A stretch of 64,000 nucleotides of DNA from Bacillus sp. 2205SS5-2 (lineage in GTDB: Bacteria > Bacillota > Bacilli > Bacillales > Bacillaceae_K). The position numbers and the translations under genes were made by a program. A model generated the notes under the pieces. That model was not told where the DNA came from, made no database searches, and saw only the letters and a list, made by a program, of their open reading frames with translations. The stretch covers positions 62,001 to 126,000 of the forward strand of contig NZ_JAYKTS010000007.1 of the NCBI RefSeq assembly GCF_037024155.1. Reading direction: 5' to 3'. Positions 7,700 through 16,410 of the stretch are shown here, piece after piece (positions within the stretch are counted from its first letter, which is position 1; each line of letters begins with the position of its first letter).

Positions 7700-9547
7700 A
7701 TGAAACTTAGACAAGATTTACGAAATATAGCGATTATTGCCCACGTTGACCACGGGAAAACAACGCTAGTTGATGAATTGTTAAAACAATCCGGCACTTT
7801 CCGTACGAATGAACATGTCGAAGAGAGAGCAATGGATTCCAACGATTTAGAAAGAGAACGTGGAATTACTATCCTTGCAAAAAATACGGCAATTCAATAT
7901 AAAGATACGCGTATTAATATTTTAGATACGCCAGGTCATGCTGATTTTGGTGGAGAAGTAGAGCGTATCATGAAAATGGTAGATGGTGTCCTTCTAGTAG
8001 TAGATGCCTACGAAGGATGTATGCCTCAAACTCGTTTTGTGTTAAAAAAGGCATTAGAACAGAAATTAACGCCAATTGTAGTTGTGAATAAAATTGACAA
8101 AGATTCTGCTCGTCCGGAAGAGGTAGTAGATGAAGTTTTAGAATTATTTATTGAACTAGATGCGAACGAAGATCAATTAGAATTTCCGGTGTATTATGCC
8201 TCGGCAATCAGTGGAACAGCTAGCGTAGATCCCGATCCTGCAAAACAAGATGAAAACATGCAGTGTTTATATGAAGGTATCATTGAAAATATTCCTGCTC
8301 CCGTAGATAACAGCGAAGATTCATTGCAATTCCAAGTAGCTCTTCTAGATTACAATGATTATGTAGGAAGAATTGGAATTGGACGTGTTTTCCGTGGAAC
8401 CATGGAAGTTGGCCAACAAGTGTCATTAATGAAATTGGATGGTTCTTTTAAGAATTTTCGTGTAACGAAAATGTTTGGTTTCTTGGGGTTAAAGCGTGTT
8501 GAAATTGAAAAAGCTAATGCGGGTGATTTGATTGCCGTCTCCGGCATGGAAGATATTAACGTAGGTGAAACGGTTTGCCCAATCGATCAACAAGATCCAC
8601 TACCTATTTTGCGAATTGATGAACCTACTCTTCAAATGACATTTTTAGTTAATAATAGCCCATTCGCTGGGAGAGAAGGGAAGTTTGTTACTTCTCGTAA
8701 AATCGAAGAGCGGTTGTTAGCGCAACTTCAAACGGATGTTAGTTTACGTGTTGAAAATACAGAATCACCAGATGCATGGGTTGTTTCTGGACGCGGAGAA
8801 CTACACCTATCCATTTTGATTGAAAACATGAGACGTGAAGGGTATGAGCTTCAAGTATCTAAACCTGAGGTAATTGTACGCATGGTTGATGGTGTAAAAA
8901 GTGAACCAGTAGAGCGCGTTCAAATCGATGTTCCTGAAGAATATACAGGTAGTATTATTGAATCTCTTGGTTCCCGTAAAGGTGAAATGCTTGATATGGT
9001 TAATAATGGAAACGGACAAGTTCGATTAACATTTACCGTTCCTGCACGAGGACTTATCGGATATTCAACTGAATTTATGACGTTGACAAGAGGATATGGT
9101 ATTATTAACCACACATTTGATAGTTATCAACCAATGCAACAAGGTCGTGTTGGTGGACGTCGTCAAGGTGTAATCGTTTCGATGGAAACGGGTAAATCTT
9201 CTCAATACGGCATAATGCAAGTAGAGGATCGCGGGACAATTTTTGTTGAGCCTGGAACAGAAATTTACGGTGGAATGATTGTTGGAGAGCATACTCGTGA
9301 AAATGACATTACAGTAAATATTACCAAAACAAAACAAGCGACAAATGTTCGTTCAGCAAATAAAGATCAAACTGTTACAATCAAAAAACCACGTATTATG
9401 TCATTAGAACAATCATTAGAATATCTAAATGATGATGAATACTGTGAGATTACTCCAGAATCAATTCGTCTACGTAAGAAAGTTCTAGATAAAAATGAAC
9501 GTGAACGAGTGACGAAAAAAATGAAGCTTGCGGATAAGAACGACTAA
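7700..9547 (+). CDS. typA: Translational GTPase TypA/BipA
   Basis: A ribosome-associated GTPase of the EF-G/LepA class, 615 residues (B. subtilis YlaG/TypA 612). The G domain shows AHVDHGKTT (14-22), RGITI (54-58), DTPGH (76-80) and NKID (130-133). It is followed by the EF-Tu-like domain 2, two alpha-beta domains and the BipA-specific C-terminal domain ending in [14 protein letters not shown]-type sequence. In other bacteria it assists 50S assembly and growth in cold or stress. The ATG at 7700 has AGGAG eight bases upstream; the in-frame ATG at 7679 lies before that site and is rejected. ylaH follows after 21 bp and is probably in the same operon. Confidence 0.96.
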   Translation: MKLRQDLRNIAIIAHVDHGKTTLVDELLKQSGTFRTNEHVEERAMDSNDLERERGITILAKNTAIQYKDTRINILDTPGHADFGGEVERIMKMVDGVLLVVDAYEGCMPQTRFVLKKALEQKLTPIVVVNKIDKDSARPEEVVDEVLELFIELDANEDQLEFPVYYASAISGTASVDPDPAKQDENMQCLYEGIIENIPAPVDNSEDSLQFQVALLDYNDYVGRIGIGRVFRGTMEVGQQVSLMKLDGSFKNFRVTKMFGFLGLKRVEIEKANAGDLIAVSGMEDINVGETVCPIDQQDPLPILRIDEPTLQMTFLVNNSPFAGREGKFVTSRKIEERLLAQLQTDVSLRVENTESPDAWVVSGRGELHLSILIENMRREGYELQVSKPEVIVRMVDGVKSEPVERVQIDVPEEYTGSIIESLGSRKGEMLDMVNNGNGQVRLTFTVPARGLIGYSTEFMTLTRGYGIINHTFDSYQPMQQGRVGGRRQGVIVSMETGKSSQYGIMQVEDRGTIFVEPGTEIYGGMIVGEHTRENDITVNITKTKQATNVRSANKDQTVTIKKPRIMSLEQSLEYLNDDEYCEITPESIRLRKKVLDKNERERVTKKMKLADKND

Positions 9548-9568
9548 TAATAAAGGAGGGGATGAATA

Positions 9569-9880
9569 ATGGTAGAAGATAGATTATCATTTTTTGCTTC
9601 CCTGTACCAAGTAAATGAAAATACAGAAATAGGTATGTGGCTACTGTACTTGACGATTGTGGCTCTATCCATTCTTGTTTTCAAACTAGGATTTGCCAAG
9701 AGGTTACCGGTACTTAAAGCGGTCGTTATCTACCTCTTTCTTATTTTAGGGTGTACTGTCCTTACTTTTTTAGGTATTTTCTTGCCAATTGCAGAAGGGC
9801 TTGTTGTAGCTGCGATCATTTTGATAATTTATAAAATTCGTTTGCATAACGAAAAAAAACTGCAATCAGAAGCTAAATAA
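9569..9880 (+). CDS. ylaH: YlaH-like membrane protein
   Basis: A 103-residue protein with three hydrophobic segments (about 23-40, 48-66 and 70-88) and a charged [11 protein letters not shown] tail, matching the YlaH-like family and the gene position after typA. AAAGGAGGGGATG precedes the ATG. It is presumably an integral membrane protein; its function is unknown. A terminator follows four bases after the stop. Confidence 0.88.
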   Translation: MVEDRLSFFASLYQVNENTEIGMWLLYLTIVALSILVFKLGFAKRLPVLKAVVIYLFLILGCTVLTFLGIFLPIAEGLVVAAIILIIYKIRLHNEKKLQSEAK

Positions 9881-9883
9881 TAC

Positions 9884-9917
9884 AAAAAAACTCGCCGATT
9901 TTTCGGTGAGTTTTTTT
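9884..9917 (+). terminator. Terminator of the typA-ylaH operon
   Basis: Seven A, stem ACTCGCCGA / TCGGTGAGT with one G-U pair, then seven T. Confidence 0.88.
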
Positions 9918-10013
9918 GTGAGGTAAGAAATTAGTAGTATTTGGAGGGATTTGTATCTAGCACAAAATGTGTGCGCTTTTCATATTTTCGATTCATTACA
10001 GACCCTATGTGAA

Positions 10014-10102
10014 GTTGTTTTCGTTTACAATGGTGCTATTGCAGTAAATATTCTATATGGGCATTTATTTCGTTCAAAATGACATTCTTTGCAAAACACA
10101 TT
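10014..10102 (-). repeat. Possible short decayed GGCT MITE (about 89 bp)
   Basis: GTTGTTTTCGTTTACAATGG matches 17 of 24 bases of the reverse-oriented left end, and CTTTGCAAAACAC resembles the other end. Size is close to the 79-bp deleted copy at 3548. The rest of 9918-10187 shows nothing else. Confidence 0.4.
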
Positions 10103-10187
10103 TTAGTTAAAGAGCCTTAGGTTCACGGTGATAAGTAAATCTCTTTCGGAAGTTGATGTATAAGCTACTCAAGAAAAAAGAAAAAAA

Positions 10188-10544
10188 TTAGTGTCCTGTC
10201 AACCAAAATAAGATGACAACTAGGTCTAAAAGGGGAGGCACAGGCTTGTTGGCTAGATATACTAATGGGGAATGAATTCCTATCGTAGGTAATGTAACCA
10301 ATGGCGCAATGATGATATGGGGAAAATCAGCTTTTAGAGATAGAAAGGTAATTCCACTCGGAAGAACTGAATGAAAGAAAAACTCGATACTTTCATGGCC
10401 ATTAGATGTGTTCAATGATGGGAATGAAATCAAAGGTAAGTAAAAGTGTATACACTTTCTTACTCTTAAGAGACTCCATCCCTTTCAAAAGAACACTAAA
10501 GGTGTACCGGGAAAAATACCAAGAATAAGTCCGAATAATATCAT
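10188..10544 (-). pseudogene. Broken small membrane-protein ORF coupled to ylaI
   Basis: The ylaI stop codon overlaps an ATG (TAATG) that opens MILFGLILGIFPGTPLVFF, then meets an in-frame TGA (10485-10487). The same frame continues openly for about 98 more codons, with hydrophobic stretches such as PLLDLVVILFWL, to a stop at 10188. This looks like a ~118-codon gene translationally coupled to ylaI and split by one nonsense codon. I recognise no family, and the downstream part could be an accidental open frame. Confidence 0.3.
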
Positions 10545-10744
10545 TAAAATTCTTTTGCTTCCTTAGGCGTTGCATGAAGACGAAAATTTCCTGTTTTCCT
10601 TCTCTCTTCCGTTCTCTCACTGATACGTTCACTGCAGGGAGAACACATATATGTATGTATTGGACGGTTTCTTAATCGTTTAGCTGCTAAGGTATCATCT
10701 TCGATTTGATTGATCTGATCGCAAAGAACACATTTGACTCTCAT
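10544..10744 (-). CDS. ylaI: YlaI, small zinc-finger-like protein (DUF2197)
   Basis: A 66-residue protein with two CxxC pairs, CVLC (5-8) and CSPC (29-32), likely forming a zinc ribbon, then a charged region (SERISERTEERRKTG). It fits the YlaI family of Bacillus and sits between ylaH and ylaJ. The ATG at 10744 follows GGAGG by eight bases; the longer frame from 10771 has no ribosome site. Function unknown. Its stop codon overlaps the start of a broken ORF downstream. Confidence 0.82.
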   Translation of the reverse strand: MRVKCVLCDQINQIEDDTLAAKRLRNRPIHTYMCSPCSERISERTEERRKTGNFRLHATPKEAKEF

Positions 10745-11164
10745 GGTAAAACCTCCATCCTTTAAGATCATTAAACATAAATAAGTATAGCATGTTTTAC
10801 GAAAATACGAAAAGCAAGATCTTCTGCATGAGTCTATATTTCACTCTCAGCACATAGTATAGTATACTTAAGCTATAAGATTTTTTCTTTTAACTAGGTT
10901 GTATTCGTAATAAAAGTTTATGTAACACCTAGAAAAAACCCAAGAAAGCATGTTTTCTTTTACATTTTCTCTTGTAATTAAATTACAATGATTCTATTTG
11001 TTGGTGAAGAGCTTGTAGACTTATCTTCTTAGACTAAATTCCTTTCCTGAAAAATTCTTTTTTGGATGAAGCATCCTGCTAAATGAGTGGCATATGCTTC
11101 TTGGAACTTGTCAGATTAAATGAGAACTAAAGAGTTAGAGGATTACAATGAGAGGGGGAGAAAA
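10745..11164. other. Intergenic region, no gene recognised
   Basis: This divergent AT-rich gap between ylaI and the flavin split-barrel gene must hold promoters for both. GTTGTATTCG near 10908 resembles a MITE left end, but no matching right end was found. No ORF with a ribosome site was seen. Confidence 0.5.
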
Positions 11165-11617
11165 ATGGCTAATCGTAGTGAACCAAAATTAATACCTGCC
11201 CTATATGATGTGCTTCAAAATGAAACGTTTATCACGATCTCCTCAATGGATAGAGAGACATGTGCACCTGTTTTTCATGCGATTTCATGGGTCTATGCGA
11301 AAGATGAAGGGACATTATTAATGGCAGTTGATCAAAGATCGAGGTTGGTTGAAAATGTGATGGAAAACGCAGCTGTTACAGTGTGTTTGTTAGCAAATGA
11401 ATCAACCTACTCCATTTCAGGAAAAGTTGTTGAAGTAGAACAACTGCAAGATGTACCTTTGAAACTTAGCTTATTGAAATTGAAGATAACAGAGGTTAGA
11501 GACGTAATGTTTTATGGATCGAAAATTGTGCAAGCTCCAAAATATGATAAAACCTACGATAAAGATGCAGCTGCAAGGCTGGATCGACAAGTAATGGAAG
11601 CCTTGAAAAAAGCATAG
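11165..11617 (+). CDS. Pyridoxamine 5'-phosphate oxidase-family flavin-binding protein
   Basis: A 150-residue protein with the split-barrel fold expected of the PNPOx-like family: an N-terminal strand region ETFITISSMDRETCAPVFHAISW, LMAVDQRSRLVENVMENAAVTV, and a strand ending SGKVVEVEQL. Such proteins bind FMN or F420, or act in heme or general redox chemistry; the substrate is not deducible. The ATG at 11165 follows GAGAGGGGGAG; the upstream ATG at 11120 has none. It is flanked by ylaI and ylaJ and is not part of the B. subtilis order as I recall it, so it may be a lineage-specific addition. Confidence 0.75.
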   Translation: MANRSEPKLIPALYDVLQNETFITISSMDRETCAPVFHAISWVYAKDEGTLLMAVDQRSRLVENVMENAAVTVCLLANESTYSISGKVVEVEQLQDVPLKLSLLKLKITEVRDVMFYGSKIVQAPKYDKTYDKDAAARLDRQVMEALKKA

Positions 11618-11679
11618 AGCTTATTTCAGGCTTCTTTTGTATCCTGAATCTAAGAACATCATCTGGAGTACTATGAAAA

Positions 11680-12279
11680 TTAGTTTTGTTTCAAGTGGTC
11701 ATTTGATTGATCTTCTTGTTCCTTATCTAATTCATTTTCTTTTTGATTATTCAATTTTTTATCTTGTTCTTCTGGTGCTTTTTCAGGGTCTGGTGTTTGA
11801 AGTAATTTCGGAATCTCGGGCATTAATCTACCGGCTATGTCGGCTAATTCATTCATAACTCCTTGGAGTGGATGACCTTCTTGAATATCTTGCCCGAGTT
11901 CTTTAAGTCGTGCAGTGATATCTGGATCTGCAACAACTATCGCTTCAGCACCATAAGGATCGTTTTTTAAGCTTTCAGCCACTGAATATTTAAGACTCCC
12001 GACATCTGACCGTTCTAAATCTTTATCAACATCAATCCCAACAATGGCATATCCTCCTAGAGCCACAGCAGTAGCACTCTTCACGTTTGGAATAGAAACG
12101 GCTAATTCTTCTAAGTGTTTTGACACCTTTCTACTTTGTTCACGGTCTTCCACCTTAATATTGCTATCATTGACGGATATTGGCTGTTTGTTATCCTTTA
12201 CTTGGTTTTCTTTGCTTTGGCTGGTTGAACACGCTGTTAATAAGATTAGCGCTGTTATCAAATATAAACAAACTTTCAT
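11680..12279 (-). CDS. ylaJ: YlaJ/YhcN-family sporulation lipoprotein
   Basis: A 199-residue lipoprotein with signal peptide and lipobox LLTAC, the lipidated Cys being residue 17. The middle (KHLEELAVSIPNVKSATAVALGGYAIVGIDV) is the YhcN/YlaJ domain found in spore membrane lipoproteins. The C-terminal ~40 residues are very acidic and Gln/Lys-rich (EEQDKKLNNQKENELDKEQE). In B. subtilis the gene is sporulation-controlled and the product is found in spores, where it affects germination. AGGAGG lies before the ATG at 12279. It is divergent from ylaK. Confidence 0.9.
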   Translation of the reverse strand: MKVCLYLITALILLTACSTSQSKENQVKDNKQPISVNDSNIKVEDREQSRKVSKHLEELAVSIPNVKSATAVALGGYAIVGIDVDKDLERSDVGSLKYSVAESLKNDPYGAEAIVVADPDITARLKELGQDIQEGHPLQGVMNELADIAGRLMPEIPKLLQTPDPEKAPEEQDKKLNNQKENELDKEQEDQSNDHLKQN

Positions 12280-12451
12280 CTTTTTCCTCCTAATAGAAAC
12301 TTTAATCTATATGATTAGTGTGTAATTATCTTCTATCTTTATTCGTTGTTTCATATATTTTAACAAGTCGTCCAAAAGCTACGAAAAAAATAACCTGTTA
12401 GAAAGGGGCTACATACACTAGTAATAGAAATGAGGAGCAGGGGGCATCGAT

Positions 12452-13780
12452 TTGAGTAAAATTTATGTATTAGATACCAATGTCTTGTTACAAGATCCTT
12501 ATGCGATCTTTTCCTTCCAAACAAATGAAGTCGTTATTCCAGCTGTAGTACTTGAAGAAGTGGATTCCAAAAAAAGGTATATGGACGAAATCGGTAGAAA
12601 CGCAAGACATGTATCCAAGTTAATTGACGGTTTTCGAAAGCAAGGAAAACTTCATGAAAAAATACCACTTCATAATGGTGGAACGATTAGAATAGAATTA
12701 AATCACCGCTCTTTTCAAGAATTGGAAGATATATTTGTTGAAAAAACGAACGATAATCGCATCTTAGCAGTGGCGAAAAACTTATCGAATGAAGAAGGAG
12801 ATAAACCGAACGGGAAATCCGTCATTCTTGTGAGTAAAGATACTTTAGTTCGTGTAAAGGCAGATGCGCTTGGGTTACAGGCGGAAGATTTTTTAAATGA
12901 TCGTGTTATTGAAGATAGCGACAGTTACTTTGGATTTAAAGAAATTTATGTACAAAGAGAATATTTAGATAAATTTTATGAAAAAGGGGAGCTCTTAATC
13001 AGTAAGATCAGTGAAATTCCCTTTTATTCACAGCAATTTTTACTATTGAAAGATTCACTAGGTAGTTCTTCCTCAGCTATCGGGATTGTTGATCCTAGTG
13101 GAAAAACACTGAAAAAACTCGTCTATGATCATGATCCTATTTGGGGGATTAAACCGAGGAACGTACAGCAGACGATGGCCCTTGAATTGTTGCTGCGAAC
13201 AGATATACCGCTCGTGACTCTAGCGGGTAAGGCAGGCACAGGGAAGACGCTTCTGGCGCTAGCTGCAGGTCTTTTGCAAACGGAAGACTTTCAGGCATAC
13301 AAAAAACTCCTTGTTGCTCGGCCAATTGTTCCAGTGGGAAAAGATATTGGATTTCTTCCAGGAGAAAAGCAAGAAAAGTTACGCCCTTGGATGCAACCGA
13401 TTTTTGACAATTTAGAATATTTATTCAACACGAAAAAACCAGGAGAACTGGATAATATTTTGGCAGGAATGGGCTCAATTGAAGTTGAAGCCCTCACCTA
13501 TATTCGAGGGAGAAGTATTCCGGAGCAGTTCATCATAATCGATGAAGCTCAAAATTTAACGAAGCATGAAGTGAAAACCATCTTAACGCGAGTAGGTGAA
13601 CGAAGTAAGATCGTGTTAATGGGAGATCCAGCGCAAATAGATCATCCTTACCTGGATGAATACAATAACGGTTTAACTTATGTGATTGAGAAGTTTAAAG
13701 AGCAGCAAATTGCAGGTCACATTAAGTTACTTAAGGGTGAACGTTCAGGTTTAGCACAGTTAGCAGCCGATTTATTATGA
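12452..13780 (+). CDS. ylaK: PIN domain / PhoH-like ATPase (YlaK, PhoH2)
   Basis: A 442-residue fusion of an N-terminal PIN endoribonuclease domain (VLDTNVLLQD at 6-15, acidic residues at D8, E35-E36 and D101) and a C-terminal PhoH helicase-type ATPase with Walker A GKAGTGKT (259-266) and Walker B IIIDEAQN (361-368). PhoH2 proteins unwind and cleave RNA; the length equals B. subtilis YlaK. The start codon is TTG, with GGAGCAGGGGG upstream. The gene is transcribed alone, with a terminator right after the stop. Confidence 0.94.
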   Translation: MSKIYVLDTNVLLQDPYAIFSFQTNEVVIPAVVLEEVDSKKRYMDEIGRNARHVSKLIDGFRKQGKLHEKIPLHNGGTIRIELNHRSFQELEDIFVEKTNDNRILAVAKNLSNEEGDKPNGKSVILVSKDTLVRVKADALGLQAEDFLNDRVIEDSDSYFGFKEIYVQREYLDKFYEKGELLISKISEIPFYSQQFLLLKDSLGSSSSAIGIVDPSGKTLKKLVYDHDPIWGIKPRNVQQTMALELLLRTDIPLVTLAGKAGTGKTLLALAAGLLQTEDFQAYKKLLVARPIVPVGKDIGFLPGEKQEKLRPWMQPIFDNLEYLFNTKKPGELDNILAGMGSIEVEALTYIRGRSIPEQFIIIDEAQNLTKHEVKTILTRVGERSKIVLMGDPAQIDHPYLDEYNNGLTYVIEKFKEQQIAGHIKLLKGERSGLAQLAADLL

Positions 13781-13806
13781 TGGCAAACCACCCTTCATAT
13801 TTATAT

Positions 13807-13842
13807 GAAAAAACCGTCTCATTGTGCATGAGCCGGTTTTTT
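13807..13842 (+). terminator. Terminator between ylaK and ylaL
   Basis: Stem AAAAACCG-CTCAT / ATGAG-CGGTTTTT with one mismatch, A-rich before and T-rich after. It could serve both convergent genes. Confidence 0.8.
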
Positions 13843-13844
13843 GG

Positions 13845-14342
13845 TTAGGCTATAATGAAGGATTTTACATTTTTTATCGGTTTTTCTTGGTTAGTTCCGT
13901 CTTTAAAATAAACATGTACAGGACCATCCTCTGTTAGAGGTTTTCCTTTATTCGAAAAACAAAGAATAAAGTCCATAGCAGTTTGGAGCGGAAAACTAAC
14001 CGAGTCGTTATCGGTTTCGATAATAAATGTTTGAGCACCTTCTTGTGGAGACGCATTTTGAATAAAGGGCTTTAATGGTATTCCGAAAGTTGAGGATAAT
14101 AATCGTTGTTTTTCGTATTTTTTTTCTGATTTTAAGGTCGGGGGATAGGTCGCCCCTTCCTGAATTTCTCGTGACCAATGCTTTGAAATGGCTTTCGTAT
14201 ATTCTTCTAGCTCATCTTTTTCCTCTAGACTCTTTTCAAAGAAATCTTCGAGCTCTTTTTTTCGATCATCAAAGATCCACACAGTCGGATCAAGTGTGAT
14301 CGGATAATCCACTTTTCCAGTAAAACGAATGATCATTTCCAA
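13845..14342 (-). CDS. ylaL: YlaL-like hypothetical protein
   Basis: A 165-residue soluble protein whose place between ylaK and glsA and minus orientation match ylaL. It begins MEMIIRFTGKVDYPITLDPTVWIFDDRKK, has an acidic ELEDFFEKSLEEKDELEEY segment and a C-terminal half with FPLQTAMDFILCFSNKG. I recognise no catalytic motif. The TTG at 14342 is preceded at suitable distance by AAAGGAAGAG; the ATG at 14336 is an alternative start two codons in. Confidence 0.72.
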   Translation of the reverse strand: MEMIIRFTGKVDYPITLDPTVWIFDDRKKELEDFFEKSLEEKDELEEYTKAISKHWSREIQEGATYPPTLKSEKKYEKQRLLSSTFGIPLKPFIQNASPQEGAQTFIIETDNDSVSFPLQTAMDFILCFSNKGKPLTEDGPVHVYFKDGTNQEKPIKNVKSFIIA

Positions 14343-14565
14343 ATCAAATCTCTTCCTTTCTTGATGTCACTCATGAGACGGGGGTGGGCTTTTAAGCGGT
14401 TACTTATTGACAGAACAAGCATAACATAGGCAGAAATCAATGTATGTGTTATCTATAGAATTATAGCGCGTTTTTAGGGAAGAGAAAAGGGAAGTATCTC
14501 TTTATCATAATAGGGTAAAAGAAAGGAGAGTATGAATAGTTCTGAATGGAGAAAGGTGGTAAATA

Positions 14566-15495
14566 ATGGATTGTCAAACAAATGAAGAACTAAAAAGACT
14601 GGTGGAAAAGGCTAAACCTTTTGCGGAAAGAGGAAAGGTAGCTGATTATATTCCAGCTTTAATGGAAAGTAATGCTTATGATCTAGCGGTATCGATATGT
14701 TATCTAGACGGTACGACCTTTTTTGCAGGAGAGTATTTAAAAAAATTTACTTTACAAAGTATTTCGAAAGTGATTACCTTAGCATTTGTATTGATGGACA
14801 ATGGCCCGGCAGAGGTGTTTCAAAAAGTGGGAATGGAGCCGACAGGTGATCCCTTTAATTCCATAGTAAAGCTAGAGGCGAATAAACCTTCTAAACCACT
14901 AAATCCGATGATTAATGCAGGAGCATTAGCCGTTACAAACATGATCAACGGAAAAGACCACGAAGAAAGATGGGAACGGTTGATCCAATTTGTTCAGTGC
15001 TTAATCGGAAGTGAAGGAGTAACGTACAATGAAAAAGTGGCAAAATCTGAATTCGAAACGGCTTTCTTGAACCGTTCTTTAGGATATTTTATGAAACAAT
15101 ATGGCGTAATTAGAGGGAATATTGAGGACCTCCTTTACCTTTATACAAAACAATGTGCAATTGAACTCAATTGTTTGGAATTAGCAACTATAGGGGCTGT
15201 ATTTGCTAATGATGGAAAAGACCCTGTTACGGGAGAGGTGAAAATACCAACTAGTATTGCTAGGATATGCAAGACCTTTATGGTGACATGCGGTATGTAC
15301 AATGCTTCTGGTGAATTTGCTATTAAAGTAGGGGTTCCGGCAAAAAGCGGTGTTTCAGGAGGAATCATGGGTGCGGTTCCACAACAATGTGGGATTGGAA
15401 TTTTTGGTCCAGCACTAGACGAAAAAGGAAACAGTGTTGCGGGATTAGAAATGTTACGACTAATGAGTCAGCGTTATCAATGGAGCATCTTTTAA
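14566..15495 (+). CDS. glsA: Glutaminase
   Basis: A serine-dependent glutaminase of the beta-lactamase-like fold, 309 residues. It hydrolyses glutamine to glutamate and ammonia in the cytoplasm. The catalytic SISK motif lies at 65-68 after FTLQ, and NPMINAGAL and the C-terminal AKSGVSGGIMG are the further family signatures. It corresponds to ylaM (glsA2) of B. subtilis. GAAAGGTGG precedes the ATG. The stop codon TAA lies inside the 8-bp target duplication of a MITE, so the transposon landed on the end of this gene without changing the protein. Confidence 0.95.
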   Translation: MDCQTNEELKRLVEKAKPFAERGKVADYIPALMESNAYDLAVSICYLDGTTFFAGEYLKKFTLQSISKVITLAFVLMDNGPAEVFQKVGMEPTGDPFNSIVKLEANKPSKPLNPMINAGALAVTNMINGKDHEERWERLIQFVQCLIGSEGVTYNEKVAKSEFETAFLNRSLGYFMKQYGVIRGNIEDLLYLYTKQCAIELNCLELATIGAVFANDGKDPVTGEVKIPTSIARICKTFMVTCGMYNASGEFAIKVGVPAKSGVSGGIMGAVPQQCGIGIFGPALDEKGNSVAGLEMLRLMSQRYQWSIF

Positions 15496-15498
15496 GAA

Positions 15499-15879
15499 AG
15501 CTGTTTTCGAAAAGATTGTTGCATTTGACCCCGAGTCCCTAGCCACTGAAGCTGGATCGAGAAAAGCGGAAGTGGCTGTCCTGCGGCGTCAGGCAAATGA
15601 AGAACTCGGAGGTGATGCCTGAATCGCTGGAGGGTTATTCATTTGACCCCGAGCCGCAAGCCACTGAAGCTGGATTGAGAAAAGCGGAAGTGGCTGTCCT
15701 GCGGCGTCAGGCAAATGAAGAACTCGGAGGTGATGCCTGAATCGCTGGAGAGTTATTCATTTGACCCCGAGCCGCAAGCCACTGAAGCTGGATACGTCTG
15801 TTTTTTATGGAAATCAGCAGTACAAAGGGTATTCCATCTACAATCAGATGAAAAAGCCACAATGTATACGAAAAGAGAC
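15499..15879 (+). repeat. GGCT MITE carrying REP-like palindromes (381 bp)
   Basis: The left end AGCTGTTTTCGAAAAGATTG and the right end CCACAATGTATACGAAAAG are flanked by the direct repeat TTTAAGAA (15491-15498 and 15880-15887). The middle is replaced by tandem REP-like units (15525-15793); the MITE resumes at CGTCTGTTTTT. Part of the left MITE half is missing. No gene is present in 15496-15988. Confidence 0.88.
15525..15793 (+). repeat. REP-like palindromic units, 118-bp period
   Basis: A partial unit (15525-15558) is followed by two near-identical 118-bp units (starting 15559 and 15677) with no spacer. Each unit can fold: AGTGGCT pairs with AGCCACT, GCGGC with GCCGC, and CAAATGAA with TTCATTTG. 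Base composition is clearly more GC-rich than the surroundings. Confidence 0.85.
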
Positions 15880-15988
15880 TTTAAGAATAACTGTAGATTT
15901 TACCCTGTCTAGCTCTTGCAATTTTATTCGTTTCAGGATAAAATTTTGATATGATTGGCTATTTGCTCGGAAACAAGGGGGGATCACT

Positions 15989-16270
15989 GTGGCGTCTGAA
16001 ATGACAATAAATCATCGAGAGAAAGCCTACGAATTATTAAAGCTCGATGCAGATAAAATTTTACAGCTAATCAAGGTCCAGATGGACAACTTAACGATGC
16101 CTCAATGTCCTCTTTATGAGGAAGTGTTAGATACGCAAATGTTTGGGCTATCTCGCGAAATTGAGTTTGCCGTTCGCCTTGGCTTAGTGGATGATACAGA
16201 TGGAAAAGAATTGATGGGTTCACTAGAACGTGAATTGTCTATTTTGCATGAAGCTTCAACAAAAAAATAA
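15989..16270 (+). CDS. ylaN: YlaN family protein
   Basis: A 93-residue all-helical protein matching the YlaN family closely: [18 protein letters not shown], then [19 protein letters not shown] and [20 protein letters not shown]. In B. subtilis YlaN is important for growth under low iron, and the family has been linked to binding of the iron regulator Fur. The start is GTG at 15989, seven bases after GGGGGG; the ATG at 16001 is the alternative and would lie too far from it. A terminator follows. Confidence 0.93.
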   Translation: MASEMTINHREKAYELLKLDADKILQLIKVQMDNLTMPQCPLYEEVLDTQMFGLSREIEFAVRLGLVDDTDGKELMGSLERELSILHEASTKK

Positions 16271-16281
16271 TCCTATTTAAT

Positions 16282-16323
16282 AAAAAACTCAAACAGTGCA
16301 ATGTGGTTGTTTGAGTTTTTTTG
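16282..16323 (+). terminator. Terminator of ylaN
   Basis: Stem AAAAAACTCAAACA / TGTTTGAGTTTTTTT with an 11-base loop. Confidence 0.85.
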
Positions 16324-16410
16324 TACAAAAGGAGAAGGAATTAAAAAAGAAAGCAGGATATCAGCGAAAATTATAGAATTATAATATTTAGAAAAGGGAA
16401 TGAAATCTGA

